A stretch of DNA of 64,000 nucleotides from Pyropia haitanensis (taxonomy: Eukaryota > Rhodophyta > Bangiophyceae > Bangiales > Bangiaceae): assembly GCA_008729055.1 (NCBI GenBank), contig SDUX01000007.1, positions 5,873,009-5,937,008 of the forward strand. Direction: 5' to 3'. Of the stretch, positions 22,024 through 32,647 are shown one piece after another. The position numbers were made by a program, and so were the translations under genes. The notes beneath the pieces are model-generated. The model was given only the letters and a program-made list of their open reading frames with translations. It was not told the origin of the DNA and ran no database searches. Position 1 is the stretch's first letter. Every line of letters starts with the position of its first letter.

Positions 22024-22770
22024 TGGGGGTGCGCAGCGCGCGCCCCCCCACCGCCGCCATCACCGACGCGTCCAGCACCGCCACCGCCGACGCGGCCACG
22101 ACCGCCCATGCCGATGGGGCGCGCGCCACCCCCCGCCCACCCCCGCCGCCGCCGCCACCACCGCCGCCCCCGCCCGCCCCCCCCCCCCTGGCCCCACCGG
22201 CGGCCGCCGCCGCAGGCGCTCCCCCCCCCCGCCCCCCCCCCCCCCCCCCCGCCCCGGGGGGCACCGCCCGCAGCCACGCGGCCAGCCCCAGCGCGACCGG
22301 CCCGTCGGCGGCGCGGCGGAGGGCGGGCACCCCCCCCCCCCCCCCCCCCCCCCCGCCCCCCCCCCCCCGGCGGCGCCCCCCGCCAGCGGCGCCGCCGCGA
22401 CCACCGCCGGCAGCAGGGCGGCGCCGACCGCCGCGGCGGCGCCGGGCGGCGCCGCGACCAGCAGCCGCGGCAGCGCCGCAAACGCGTCGGCGGCGGCGGC
22501 GAGGGCGCGCGCGCGGGGGAGGGCGTCGGCGGGGTCCCCGGCGGGCGTCGCCTCCCCCCACACCGTGCGGAGGGTGGCCGCCAGGCCCGCCGCGTCCGCG
22601 ACGGACAGGGCGGCGGCGGCGGGCGGGAGGGCGCCCCCGCCCCCGTCGCCGCCCCCGCCGCCGCCGCACCTACCACCACCACCGCCGCCGCCACCGCCGT
22701 AGCCGCCGCCGCCGCCTCCGTGCCACCGCGCGGCGGCCGTGCGCAGCGTGTACACCACGCGGGATGACGG
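20958..22770 (-). CDS. Alanine-rich, probably helical-repeat protein, 3' end truncated
   Basis: A minus-strand reading threads through several frames that change at G/C tracts. Recognisable pieces include VVYTLRTAAARWHG, LRTVWGEATPAGDPADALPR, WAVVAASAVAVLDASVM, SPLVSAAPVASWAAAWAA, and WADALAPVVYYAGADLRLP. The pieces look like amphipathic helices in tandem, as in HEAT/ARM proteins, but alanine bias makes this weak and no family is recognised. The protein-like reading stops at 20957, where the TTAGGG-like array starts; the few codons beyond belong to the array. The gene has therefore lost its 3' end here. The start is uncertain; an upstream ATG at 22872 is possible. Confidence 0.45.
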
Positions 22771-23090
22771 AGGGTGAGGCAGGCAGGGGGGGCAGCGGGC
22801 GGCAGTGGCGGCGGTGGCGGGGGCCACGCCTGTGAGTCCCGGGGCGCGGTGGGGAGTGGCATGGTGGTGCACGCCAGGGGAGGGTGAGGGGCCGCTAAGC
22901 AGGGGGCAATGGGGGGAGACGCCCCCGCGCTCCGCCCCGCCGCCGCCGCATGCCAGTGGTGATGCCGGCTGCGGCGGCGGCGGCGCGGCGCGAGGTCGTT
23001 CGCGGCGCGGCGTGCGTCGCCGGCTGGGTGGCGGCGCCTGTGGCTGGCGGTGGGGGCGCAGCCGCCGCCGTGAAAGCTCGCGCGGTTGTA
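22771..23090. other. Intergenic GC-rich stretch
   Basis: No gene is recognised. It holds the upstream side of the truncated alanine-rich gene and ends at the TA target site of the mariner element. Confidence 0.4.
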
Positions 23091-23177
23091 CAGTTCGTAC
23101 CCAATATTACTTGCCCACCCTGGCGGGTCACTTTTTGCACCTATTTGACCACGGACGAGATCCAAAAAGCGGCCTCA

Positions 23178-23734
23178 GGGCACGTCCACCAATGTCGGCT
23201 ATCAGTCTTAAATGAGTGGTTTTAAGACGCCACGTGTACATACGTGGCAGCGTCTGGGTGGTCGGGCTATCGGCGAGCTATCAGGCGAAGCACGTGAAGT
23301 GGACTTACGGTGGAGACGGGGGCTACCAACAGGCTACCTTCCAAACCACGGGTCCGTTCGTCGTCTTCGTTCCAGGCCGTTGGTGTTGACAACTCTCCAC
23401 TATCACACTGTCAAAATGATGCCCACACGTGGCACGCTCTCAGCCAATCATCGCCCTGGCAATTGGTAAGGTCTGTTGGCTCCAGGGCTATCGCTCGGCC
23501 AAAACACCCTGTTTTGGCCCGGCGATAGCTCTGGAGCTAACAGACGTCAGGGTACGGAGAGGAAGTTATGTCGTCACTTATATCAAGTCTATTCGCTGAG
23601 GGGGGTTCGTTTTAGGCCGGAATAGCTCGTTGACATTGATGAACGACCGCATCAGTGCCACGTTTGGCCCGACGCGCCACGTTTTTCCTACGTGGCACGA
23701 ATATCGGCGAATATCGACATTGGTGGACGTGCCC
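23178..23734. mobile_element. MITE nested in the mariner element
   Basis: Perfect 20-bp inverted ends begin GGGCACGTCCACCAATGTCG and are flanked by TCA on both sides (23175-23177, 23735-23737). The 557-bp body has no transposase frame. The 3-bp duplication points to a Harbinger-type mobiliser. Its GGCACGTCC core is shared with the separate element at 25727-26376, which suggests a related family. Nesting shows that it inserted after the mariner copy. Confidence 0.8.
23472..23544. repeat. Long hairpin near the centre of the nested MITE
   Basis: Two arms of 35 nt (23472-23506 and 23510-23544) pair with few mismatches around a CCC loop. The loop-side sequence is GGCCAAAACA-CCC-TGTTTTGGCC. Such a structure can fold as RNA or extrude as a cruciform. 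Confidence 0.8.
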
Positions 23735-23794
23735 TCAGCGGTGCCGCTCTGGCCCATTGCAGTCACTTGGGCGCAGCGTCGCGGCGCACGGTGC

Positions 23795-23800
23795 TATAAA
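23795..23800 (+). promoter_or_regulatory. TATA box of the mariner transposase remnant
   Basis: TATAAA lies 50 bp before the ATG at 23850, which leaves room for a 5' leader of about 25 nt. The placement fits a Pol II core promoter carried by the element. Confidence 0.5.
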
Positions 23801-23849
23801 GAAGCGCCCATTGCTTCTCTCCCAGGGGAGAAAAAAAAAAAACAACACC

Positions 23850-24309
23850 ATGGCGGGCAAGGGCAGGACCCCCCTATGCCCCCAGCAAGTCGGCGCCATC
23901 AGAACCATGGTCGATCACAAGAAGTCCAACGGCGCCATCGCCACCGCGCTGGGCATCCCCAAGACGACGGTCTGCTACCACGCGGCCAACGCGCGGCGGA
24001 CCGCCGCCACTGCGCGCCAAGACAACCGGGGCCGTCCCAAGCTCCGCAGCCCTCGAGAGCTGCGTGGGCTCCGCCGGGTGATGGACGACAACCCTTTTGC
24101 CTCAATGGCCGAGATTGCGGAAAAGGTCAACGAGGGCCGCACCAGCACAGCTGGCGGCCCCCCCCTCCGCAAGGTGTCCGTCAGCACGGTCCGGAGGGCC
24201 ATCAAGGGCCTTGGGCTGTCATCCTGCTTATTTCAAGAAGCTGACGGAGAGCATGTGCCGCCGAGTGCGGGGGGTGGTGGCAGCGAACGGATCCGGCACC
24301 AAGTACTGA
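23850..24309 (+). pseudogene. Tc1/mariner transposase lacking its DDE catalytic domain
   Basis: The start MAGKGRTPLCPQQVGAIRTM and the following IATALGIPKTTVCYH form a first helix-turn-helix. After the linker GRPKLRSPREL a second follows, from FASMAEIAEKV to STVRRAIKGLGL. This is the bipartite DNA-binding region of Tc1-like transposases. Immediately afterwards, in another frame, comes YFKKLTESMCRRVRGVVAAN then GSGTKY and TGA at 24307-24309, the usual extreme C-terminus of these enzymes. The catalytic core of roughly 200 residues is missing. The deletion breakpoint is near 24215-24235, and the downstream piece is out of frame, so only a DNA-binding protein could be made. Confidence 0.8.
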
Positions 24310-24407
24310 TGCGTTTCTTGCAGTGGAAACGGACGGTCGCGACGCGTCAAAATAAATATCAGGATCTGACAGTTGGGGTGGGCAAATAATATTGGATACC
24401 AACTGTA

Positions 24408-25724
24408 CGTCTTGCCGACCACCACGAAAGCCACGGACCGCACCCGCAGCACGTCTCCCACCTTTCTTCCCCAGCCCCCGCCCCCCCCCCTGCGCGGTTT
24501 GCCCCATCCCACTGGCCGCCAAATCCAGGCCGCCCAAATACCGCTAAACCGGGGCAGGAGAGAGGGCCGTTCCAAGACTCTGATTGGTCGAAGCCTCGGC
24601 ACGGACGCAGAGCTGCATGTGCGTGCCGTGCCGAGCCTTGAATACGGGCTGGGAACGGGTCGAATGGAGCCCGCATGCGATGGTGGCAGGACCGTGCCGC
24701 GATACATCAGGTATTCCTGGGCCGTACTTGCGACCCCCCTCGCGGGTCAAACATATGACAGCTTATTCGTCACATGCCGTCACAAGCCTGGGTACTTGAA
24801 GACCCCCCCCCGTGCCGGCCGTGGAGGGGGCACTGTCTGCGTTGCTAGCGGTGCCCTGTGCTGTGGGGACGGGACGCTCGCCGCATCCGCCGCAGGCTAG
24901 GCGCGCGCGGTGGCGGAGACCGTTTGGAGCGCTGACTGAAGCGCGGACTGGGCACTCGCGCGGACGCACTCGCCAGCATATGTAACAGAGAATCCGCATT
25001 CGCGGGACTGGGATTATCGAATAGGGCCCTGGGGAAGGACCGCCCTGGCCGGGCTGAGCCGGTACGGAAGGGGAACGCCAAAACGGGGGGGGGGGGGGGC
25101 CGCCTGCCTGGTGCGGGGGGGGAGGGGGGCCGAGGGGCGCAGCGGCGCCAGCCGTGGCGGGGAGAGGGGCGGGAGGCCCCGTGCCGCCACCGCCATCGCC
25201 GCCGTCGCCGCCACCGCCGCCGCCGCGGCCGCCGCCGCTACCGCCGCCGCTTGAACTGCGGCACCGACGCCGGCCGCGCGCCCGCCCCCGCCCGGCGGCT
25301 CATCGCCACTCCACGGCGGCGACGGAGGCGGCGACGGCGGCGGCGGCGGTGGCTGCGGCAGCGGCTCGTGGTTGCGCCGCGGCAGCAGCATGCCGGGCGG
25401 GCACGCCTGGCGCCGCCGCCGCCGCCGCTGCGGCGCCTGCTGCAGGGGGGGACATTCCCCGGCCAGCGCCGCCCGCCGCCGCGGGCGCGTCGCCGGCCGC
25501 CGCCAGGTGTCTCCCGGCGGCGGCGTCCTCCCCCCCCCCCCAAGCGGGCTTCCGCCGCTTCCCCCCCCCCGTCCGCCCGAAGGACGGCAACGACGACGGG
25601 CACAAGCGACGGCACTACGTCGGAGCGGCAGCCGGCAGCCAGTCTCATCCGCACGGTGCACTTCGGAGGGAACAGCAGGCCGCAACTTGTTCTCATAATT
25701 TCCGATGCGGCAGCCCGCGTTAGC
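24408..25724. other. Intergenic, with one inverted copy of the G-tract repeat
   Basis: On the minus strand about 24813-24737 repeats the G-tract-headed sequence seen upstream of the Fanzor gene: G run, CTTCAAGTACCCAGGCTTG, ATGTGACGAATAAG, CATATGTTTGACCCGCGAG. A hairpin lies at about 24594-24636 (CTCGGCACGG and CCGTGCCGAG arms). From about 25100 to 25600 the DNA is CCG-rich, with frames on both strands that I cannot assign to a family. Confidence 0.5.
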
Positions 25725-25726
25725 TA

Positions 25727-26376
25727 TGGCACGTCCGCTAAAAATGGGACACTCAGAGTTTCCTACGACAATCTTTGCCCCAGTGAACTCGCGATGTCAG
25801 GCACCCAATCAATTCTCTGAGGGACGAGCTGCGCTGATCTCCAGATCGAATGATCAGCGCCACGGGAACCTTGGGTGGTCCGATTTGGGACCGGTGTCGG
25901 TCCTTCGGACAATCGATCATCGAGACCAGTCAGATCAAGGTCGATTCCTGTTTGTCAAGCCAATGAGATGCGTCCACGCTGCGCTGTTAGCCTCGCTACT
26001 GATTCTGTGTTCAGAAACAGGCGCCACGTTGGCCACTCGACCGCAATAGTTTCTGAAAAGAATGGCCTCCAGAGCCCTCGATAATGAGCCAGAGTGTGGC
26101 GACCCGCCCCCACGGCCTCTATTCGGGCTCCCCTAGCTCGTCTAGCAAATGGTTTCTCAAAAGTTTGACTCCAAGACTAAAAGCACACCCGAGCCGACCC
26201 CTGAGAGGCACGTCAGGCGCCCTTTGGACGTCAAATTAGGGGCAGTCGGTGTCGTGATCGCACTCGAGTTGGCCGACCAGAGCAGAAGTTTGATTTCATG
26301 CATCGATTGCACCACTCAGATGGGATGGAAGTTTCCCAGACAAACACCGCGTGTCCCATTTTTGGCGGACGTGCCA
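25727..26376. mobile_element. MITE with TA-flanked ends
   Basis: The left end TGGCACGTCCGCTAAAAATG and the reverse complement of the right end TGGCACGTCCGCCAAAAATG match over the first 20 bases with one change, and both go on to GGACAC. TA flanks both ends. The 650-bp body lacks a transposase frame. The shared GGCACGTCC core with the MITE at 23178 suggests a related family. The flanks allow either a 2-bp TA or a degenerate 3-bp duplication, so the superfamily is open. Confidence 0.78.
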
Positions 26377-26676
26377 TAATAAACTCTCACGGTCGTTTCG
26401 AAACTTTGTGGGGGGACCGGGCTAATCCTGGGGGGACCGGGGGGACCCCCCTCAAATGAGCATTCCAGAGGGGTGCCGGTCCCCCCACGTCGAATGAGTG
26501 TAGCTTCTTCACTGGTGCCCCTGCGGAGGCGCACAAACACCGCGCACCCGCTGCGTCGCCGTCGTCTCCGTCCGATCCGTTCCCGAGCCTGCGCACCGCC
26601 TTCCCCCCCCACTCCCCCCCCCCCCCCTCCCCCCACGCCGTCTGTCTTCCCCCGCCGCTAACGGGGGCGTCCATGT

Positions 26677-27969
26677 GTGTTGGCCACCACTCCAAGCGCC
26701 CCCCCCTCCTCCGCTACCGCCCCCCCCCCAGCCGGCGGACGCGGCCCGAGGTCGCCGTCGTCCGCCTGCGGCGGGCCGCCGGCGGCCGCCGCCGCCGCGG
26801 CCATGACGCCGCCGCCGCCGGCAACAACGACGGCGGCAGTGGCAGCGGCAGCGACAGCAGCACTGACGGCGGCCGCGGCGGCGGCGCCCCCCCTCCCCAC
26901 GGCGGCGCCCCCCCCCCCCCCGCCGGCGGCCGCCGCTGCCGGTCGCCACCTGGGCGGCGCTCCCCCCCGACGTCCTCCCCGCCATCGCGGCGCACCTCCC
27001 CCTCCCCGCCCTCCACGCCGCCCGCCTCGCCGGTGCCGACGCTGGCCCCGCCGTCGGCGGCTGGTGGCCACTCGCCGCGGCGGCGCGGCGGCGGCTCGCC
27101 GCGCTCGCCGCCGTCCGGCTGCCGTGGCTCGCCGCGACGGCGGGCGCGGGGGGGGGGCGCAGCGCCGCCGCCGCCAGCCGCGCGGCGCTCGGGCCGGTGG
27201 GGTGGTGTGGCTTGCGGAGTGTGACGCTGCCGGGGGGGGTGCCCGCCGCGGCGGTGGCGGAGCTGGCCGCGTGTGTGCGGCTGACGGTGGTGTGGGGGGG
27301 GGAGTATGGGGGGGGGGGGCGGGCACGCTTGGTGCGTGCTTTACTGCGGGCGTCCCCGCTGCCGGTGCGCCGGCTGCTGCCGCTGGCGGGGCCGCTGCCG
27401 CGGCGGCGGCTGCCGAGGCGGCGGCGGCGGCGGCGGCGGCGGCCGCCGCCACGTTGCCGCCGCCGGCGGTCCCCCCCCCCCCCTGGTGGGCACGCCTCGA
27501 GTCCCTCACGCTCACCGCCTACCCCGCCGCCGCCCTCCCCGGCTGGGTGGTTGGCCTCCCGCGGCTCGCCTCCCTCACCATCACCGCCGCGCCGGCGCTG
27601 ACCACGCTCGGCGCCCCCCCGACGCCACCCCCCCCCGCCGCCCCACCGTCGCGGCGGCGGCCGTTTGCCAAGCGCCCGCCGGCCGGCCGCGACGCTCCCG
27701 CCGGCGGCGGGCCGCTGCTGGCGCTGCGGGAGCTCCGCCTCGACGCCGTCGACGGCCTCGTGTCGCTGCCGCCGCGGGTGCTCGCCGCGCTCGACCGCGC
27801 CGCCGCGGCGCGGGCGGCGCGGCGGTCGCCGCCGCCGCTGACCGCGCCGCCCCGGGGGGGGCTGTGGGCCGCCGTCGCCGCCGCGTGGCGCGACTACCCG
27901 GCGCTTGGGCGGTGCGCGGCGGCGGTGCGGGGGACGGGCATGCCGCCGCTGGCGGCGCGGCCGCCGTGA
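26677..27969 (+). CDS. F-box/leucine-rich-repeat protein
   Basis: From 26936 the reading LPVATWAALPPDVLPAIAAH continues LPLPALHAARLAGAD. This is an F-box-like helix pair, which normally binds SKP1 in SCF ubiquitin ligases. The same frame gives GWCGLRSVTLPGGVPAAAVA. After tracts at 27294-27302 and 27308-27319 the frame changes and leucine-rich repeats appear: WWARLESLTLTAYPAAALPG, LPRLASLTITAAPALTTLG and LLALRELRLDAVDGLVSLPP. Stop is at 27967-27969. LRRs would bind the substrate. The start is uncertain because the N-terminus is low-complexity and contains a 14-C tract (26908-26921); ATGs at 26677 and 26803 are candidates. The F-box is diverged, so LRR content is the firmer call. Confidence 0.6.
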   Translation: MLATTPSAPPSSATAPPPAGGRGPRSPSSACGGPPAAAAAAAMTPPPPATTTAAVAAAATAALTAAAAAAPPLPTAAPPPPPPAAAAAGRHLGGAPPRRPPRHRGAPPPPRPPRRPPRRCRRWPRRRRLVATRRGGAAAARRARRRPAAVARRDGGRGGGAQRRRRQPRGARAGGVVWLAECDAAGGGARRGGGGAGRVCAADGGVGGGVWGGGAGTLGACFTAGVPAAGAPAAAAGGAAAAAAAAEAAAAAAAAAAATLPPPAVPPPPWWARLESLTLTAYPAAALPGWVVGLPRLASLTITAAPALTTLGAPPTPPPPAAPPSRRRPFAKRPPAGRDAPAGGGPLLALRELRLDAVDGLVSLPPRVLAALDRAAAARAARRSPPPLTAPPRGGLWAAVAAAWRDYPALGRCAAAVRGTGMPPLAARPP

Positions 27970-28164
27970 GGGGAGCGCCGGTGCGGTGGGAGGGGGGGGG
28001 GTTGGGGGGGGGGGGGGGAGGAGGGGCGGACAGGTGCGCGTTGGCGCGTCGCGTCGCGGGGTTGGCAGTGTGTGGGCGGGCAGGAGCGGGACGCCCCGTT
28101 TTTATTTTTTTTTTTGTTTCCTCTCGGCGTCCCCCGCGGTGGGCGTCCCGCGGCCGCCGTCGCG

Positions 28165-29307
28165 CTACGTGCCCCGCGGCGGCGGCGCGGCGGCGCCCCC
28201 CCCCCCGCCCCCCCCCCCCGCCAGCGGCGCGCGCTTGCCCGCCCGCCGCACCAGGTCGGCGTGGAGCGACCGGCCGATGCGGGCGAGCGCGTCGAGGCTC
28301 GCCGACGACGCGTAGACGAGCGCGTGGAAGAGCACCGCGTCGTCCGAGCGGAGCAGCGGCGGGTCGTCGAGGGCGGCGAGGTCGTCCGCCAGCGCCCCGC
28401 CGCCGCCGTTGCCGTACGCGTCGTCGTTGCCGTCGGCGGTGGGGGCGGCGGCGGCGGCGGCCGCCGCCGCGGCGGGGGGGGGGGGGCCGCCCGGGGGGAA
28501 GGGGTAGGCGCGGCAGGGGGGCAAGCCCCGCTCGCGGCGCCGCGTCGCCCCCCCCTCCGCCCGCGTGGCCACCGGGCGGGCGGGCGGCCGCGGCGGCTGG
28601 CCGCGGCGGCGCGCCGACCGCCACGCCGCCGCCGCCGCCGCCGCCGTCGGGACGGCCGCCGACGGCGGCGGGCGGCGCGGCCGCGGCCGCCGCCGCGGCG
28701 TCCCCCTCCCCCTCCGCGCCGCCAACCGCCCCCGCCGCCGCGGCGGCCGCCAGCGGCACCGCGCGGCGGGCCGCGGCGGCCGCGACGAGCGCGTCGTCCA
28801 GGGTGGCGGAGCGGCCGACGGGTCGGATGGCGCCCCCCCCCCCCCCCCCCCGCCCCCCCCCCCAGCGGGCGCGCCCCCACCGCGGGCGGCCGCCGCCACC
28901 CGACGGCGGCCGCGCCGCCCGGCCGCGTCTGTCCCCCCCCACCCCCCCCCCCCCCCCCGCCGGCGCCACCGCGGCCGCCCGCGGCCGCGGCCGCCGCGTG
29001 GCGGCTCAGCCCGTCTGGCGCGCTCACCACCCGCGGCGGCGGCCGGCCGACGCGCGGAAAGCCCATCCGCGCGTGCACCCGGCGGCGGGCGCCAACGTAG
29101 CGGGCGCGCCAGCCGGCGCGGGCGGCGGCGAGGCGGCCGAGCGCCGCCGCCACCGCCGCGGCGTGCGCGGCGGCGTGGCGGCGGGAGAGGCGGCGCCACC
29201 AGGGCGTCCACGCGAGGAGGTTGGGGGGGGGGCGCGCGCAGCCGGCGGCGGCGGCGGGGGGGGGGGAGGGGGGGGGGGCGCCCGTGCGCCGTCGGCCGCG
29301 CCCCGCT

Positions 29308-29354
<47 letters not shown>

Positions 29355-32300
29355 ACGACCGGCCCGAGCACCAGCGCCCCCGCGATGGTGTCGGCGAGCG
29401 CCGCGGCGGCCGCGATGGTCGCCGCGTAGTCATCGGCGAGCGGCGCGACAAACAGCGCGTGCGCGGAGCGGCGGTAGGCGCCCGACAGGACCGGCGGCCG
29501 GCCGAGGACGCCCGCCATTTCCGACAGGCCGCCCGCCAGGTTGGCCGTACACGTCAGCAGCGCGGCGGTCGCCGCGTGGGCGGCCGCAAACGGCGCGCCG
29601 CGGAGGCCGCCCGACTCCTTGTCGAGCGTCAGCCGCGCGCGGAGGAGGTGCCGCGTGACGGTGGCGGCGAGGAGGGGGGGAGCGCCGCCGCCGCGGGGGG
29701 GGGGGGGGTGGGGAGGGTAGGCGGACGGCCGTGAAGGGCCGCGCCGGGGGGGGGGGGGGGAGGGGGAGGGAGGGGGCGCGAGCGCCGCGGCGCCGCCAGG
29801 GGGGGAGGGCGGACCGCCCCGTGCCGGCGCCGCCGCGCCGGGCGCGGCGCTGGCGGGGAAGACGCGGCTGGCGGCGTCGTCGCCCACAGCGGCCGCCGCT
29901 GCCGCCGCGGCGTGGCCCGCCCGCGCCGTCCCGGCCGTCCCGCCCGTACCGCCGGCGCCGCCCTCCTCGCAGCACCCCGTCTCGAGGTACACCCGCATGA
30001 TGCGCGCGTACGCGGCGCCCGCCCCCCCAACCGCCCGCGCCAGCTCCCGCCGCGCGTCGGCGCCCGCAAACCGCGGCAGCACCGTCGTCGTGACGGCCAT
30101 GGCCGCCACCACCCCCGCCGCCACATTCGCCGCGCGCGACAGCGCGTAGCGGCCGTCGGGCGCGCACGCGGCGGCGCCCACCTCCCCCCCAAAGACGCAC
30201 CCGCCCCCCCGCGGGCACAGCAGCACAATCCCATTGGTCATGATAAACAGGAAGCCCGCGTAGCGGAGGCGCGCGGGCGTCGCGGCCGCCGCCGCGGCGG
30301 CGACGGCGCCCAGGTAGGCGACGACCGCGGCGTCGTACGCGGCGCGTGGGAGTGGCCGCACGGCCACGTGCACGCCGAGGGCGGTGGCGGCGCCCGCGAC
30401 GGTCGCCGCGACGCGCGTCGCCGAGATGAAGAGCGTCGCCTCGACGCTCACCTGCGCCGCCAGCGCCGCCGAGCTGTACGTCCACGCCACCTCCCCGGGC
30501 GGCACCACCGGCGACGAGCGGAGGGTGGCCGCGCCGAGGACGACCGCCAGGATGGTGTACTGCAACAAAAAGTACTGCAGCGCGTACGCCAGCTGCCACA
30601 GCCGCAGCCGCCGGCGGACGACGGGCGCCGGCGGCACGCCGCCACCTCCCGGCGCGTCGGGCGGCGGCGGCGCCCGCGCCGCGGCCGTGTACAGCGACGG
30701 CCGCAGCAGGGCCAGGTGCGCGGCGGTGTCGCGCAGCGGCGACGTCACCGCCCGCACAATCGCCACCGCCGCGGGGCGGGTGGTCTTGGACACGTGCGCG
30801 ACGCGCGCGGCGGCCGCCTGCGCCGCCTCCACCGCCGTCGCGACGCCGTGCGACGTGACCGCCGCGAACAGCACCGCCCGCACATCGGCGGCGCGGACCC
30901 GCTCCAGCGCGTCCGCGACGTCGGCGACGGCGGCGGCGGCGGCGGCGGCGGCGGCCGGCGCGTGCGCCACCGCGCCGCCGCCGCCACAGCCGGCCGCGCC
31001 GTCGGTGGCGGCGGCCTCGTCGGCAGACGCCGCGGCGGCCGCGTCGGCCGCCGCGACGGCGGCGGCCGCCTCGGCCGCCCCCCCCCCCCGCCGCCAGTAG
31101 CGGCGAAACGCGAGGAGGGTGCCGTGGTACAGCCGCGACCGGAGGTCCCCCCACCCGCGGGCGTCAAGGTCCGGGTCCACCGCCCAGACGCGGTCCGCCG
31201 CGGCGGGCATCCGCTCCACCCACACCGCCAGGCCGTGCGTTGCCGCCGCGCAGCGCGCGTAGAGCGCCGCCCACTGCGGGAGCGCCGCCGCGGAAAAGTA
31301 GTGCCGCAGCGTCGCGGGCGACGCCACGTGCCCGCGGGCGACCGCCTCGAGCGTCGCGGCGCGGGACAGCAGCGCCGTTGCCGCCGCGGGCAGGCCGCCG
31401 TACGCGTGCACCGACAGGCGTCGGCGCCAGTGGCGGAGCGGAGGGGGTTCGTTGCTGCCCACCGCCAGCAGCTCCGCTGCGCGCGCAATGCCCGACGCGC
31501 ACGAGTGGCTCCCGGCGGGCGTCAGGTACACCTCGGCGCCGAGGCCCTCCTCGCTCGACGCGTCGCTGTCCGTGTCGCCCCAGTGGCTGCTGCTGCGGGG
31601 TGTGGCGGACGAGGGGCGCCGCGACAAGTGGCTACTCGTGAGGGTGCTGTCCCAGCTGTCCGCCTCGTCCGCCGACGCGGTGCTCGCATCGTCCAGGAAG
31701 CCCGTCGGGCCGCCGGGCACCCCCCGCAGCGCGGCCGACACGGACAGCTGCAGCAGCCGCGGGGGTGGCGCGGGCGCCGCCGCCGCCCCTGGCGGTGCCC
31801 ACGGCGGCAGCGCCCCCCCCCCATCCAGCTTTGGTGAACCCCGCGGCGACGGCGGCGGCGTGTCAAACGGAAACGGCAGTACCGACGGCGCGACTCGCCG
31901 GTCGACGCCGCGGAGCTTTGGCGACGGCGGCGGCGAGCGGGACGCCGACCGCCCCCGCAGCGCCGCGCGCCCCCCCCCGTCGACGCACGCCGTGTGCTCG
32001 ACGGCGACACCCGCCTCGGCGGTGGCGAGCAGCTCCGACGCGGCCGCCGACAGGCGCCCCCCCACCCGGTCCAGCTGCCGCGCCAGCAGCGACGCGCCCG
32101 CCTCGAGCGCCCCGTCCCGCGCGCAGAGCCCGGTGTTGACGCCCACGACGAGCACCACCGACAGGGCCACGTCAGCGAGGAGGCGGCCAAACGCGGCGGT
32201 GGCGCCGGCGCGCCCCGCCGGCGCGGCCGAGATGAGGAGAAAGCCGACGAGGAAGGTGCCTACCGTCGGCATGGGGTGCAGCCCCGCGTCGGCGCGGGTG

Positions 32301-32647
32301 ATGGCGCCGAGGAGCAGCGGCGGCGCCGCGCCGAGGACCGTCCCGACCACGTGGCCGTCGGTGGCCAGCCGAAGCAGCAGCACCGCCAGAGCGGCCGAGA
32401 CTGCGCCCGTTGCAACGAGTGCGGTCGTACGGAGCTGGTGACCAAGGTACGGCTCGGGAGTGCCCGCCATCATGCTGATGCCGGTGAGCACCAGACAGAG
32501 GCAGCTGATGGGGACGCCGGGGATGACCGCCGCGGCAGTGGCGACGGTGGTGGCCACCGCCAGGCGGGTCGCGTAGCGGAGGTCCGTCGGCGTGCCGGTC
32601 CAGGTGAGGCGGCGGCGGGCGGCGGCGAGAAAGCCACCGCTCACCAT
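28165..32647 (-). CDS. FUSC/ArAE-type membrane transporter
   Basis: The likely start is ATG 32647 (MVSGGFLAAARRRL), just after an apparent 3' splice site with a C/T-rich tract ending TGCAG at about 32655; an upstream exon may exist. Two membrane blocks are visible, one from about residue 30 to 190 (LRYATRLAVATTVATAAAV, ISCLCLVLTGISMMAGTPEP, GTFLVGFLLISAAP). The second is after about residue 680 (LQYFLLQYTILAVVLGAATL, YAGFLFIMTNGIVLLCP). Two such blocks separated by a long cytosolic segment is the layout of the FUSC/ArAE family, which includes bacterial aromatic-acid exporters and plant malate channels. The substrate is unknown. After about 29340 the frame changes at CCG and C runs, but coding-like pieces continue to LHADLVRRAGKRAPLAG and the stop at 28165-28167. 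Expected length is near 1490 residues. Confidence 0.72.

Larger units (their letters stand above)
23091..24405. mobile_element. Tc1/mariner element, internally deleted
   Basis: Terminal inverted repeats of about 30 bp differ at few positions. The left begins CAGTTCGTACCCAATATTAC, and the right, reverse-complemented, begins CAGTTGGTATCCAATATTAT; both continue TTGCCCACCC. TA dinucleotides flank both ends (23089-23090, 24406-24407), the hallmark target duplication of Tc1/mariner. The 1315-bp element includes its own TATA box and a transposase remnant, and a 557-bp MITE is inserted between the left end and the promoter. Confidence 0.88.
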
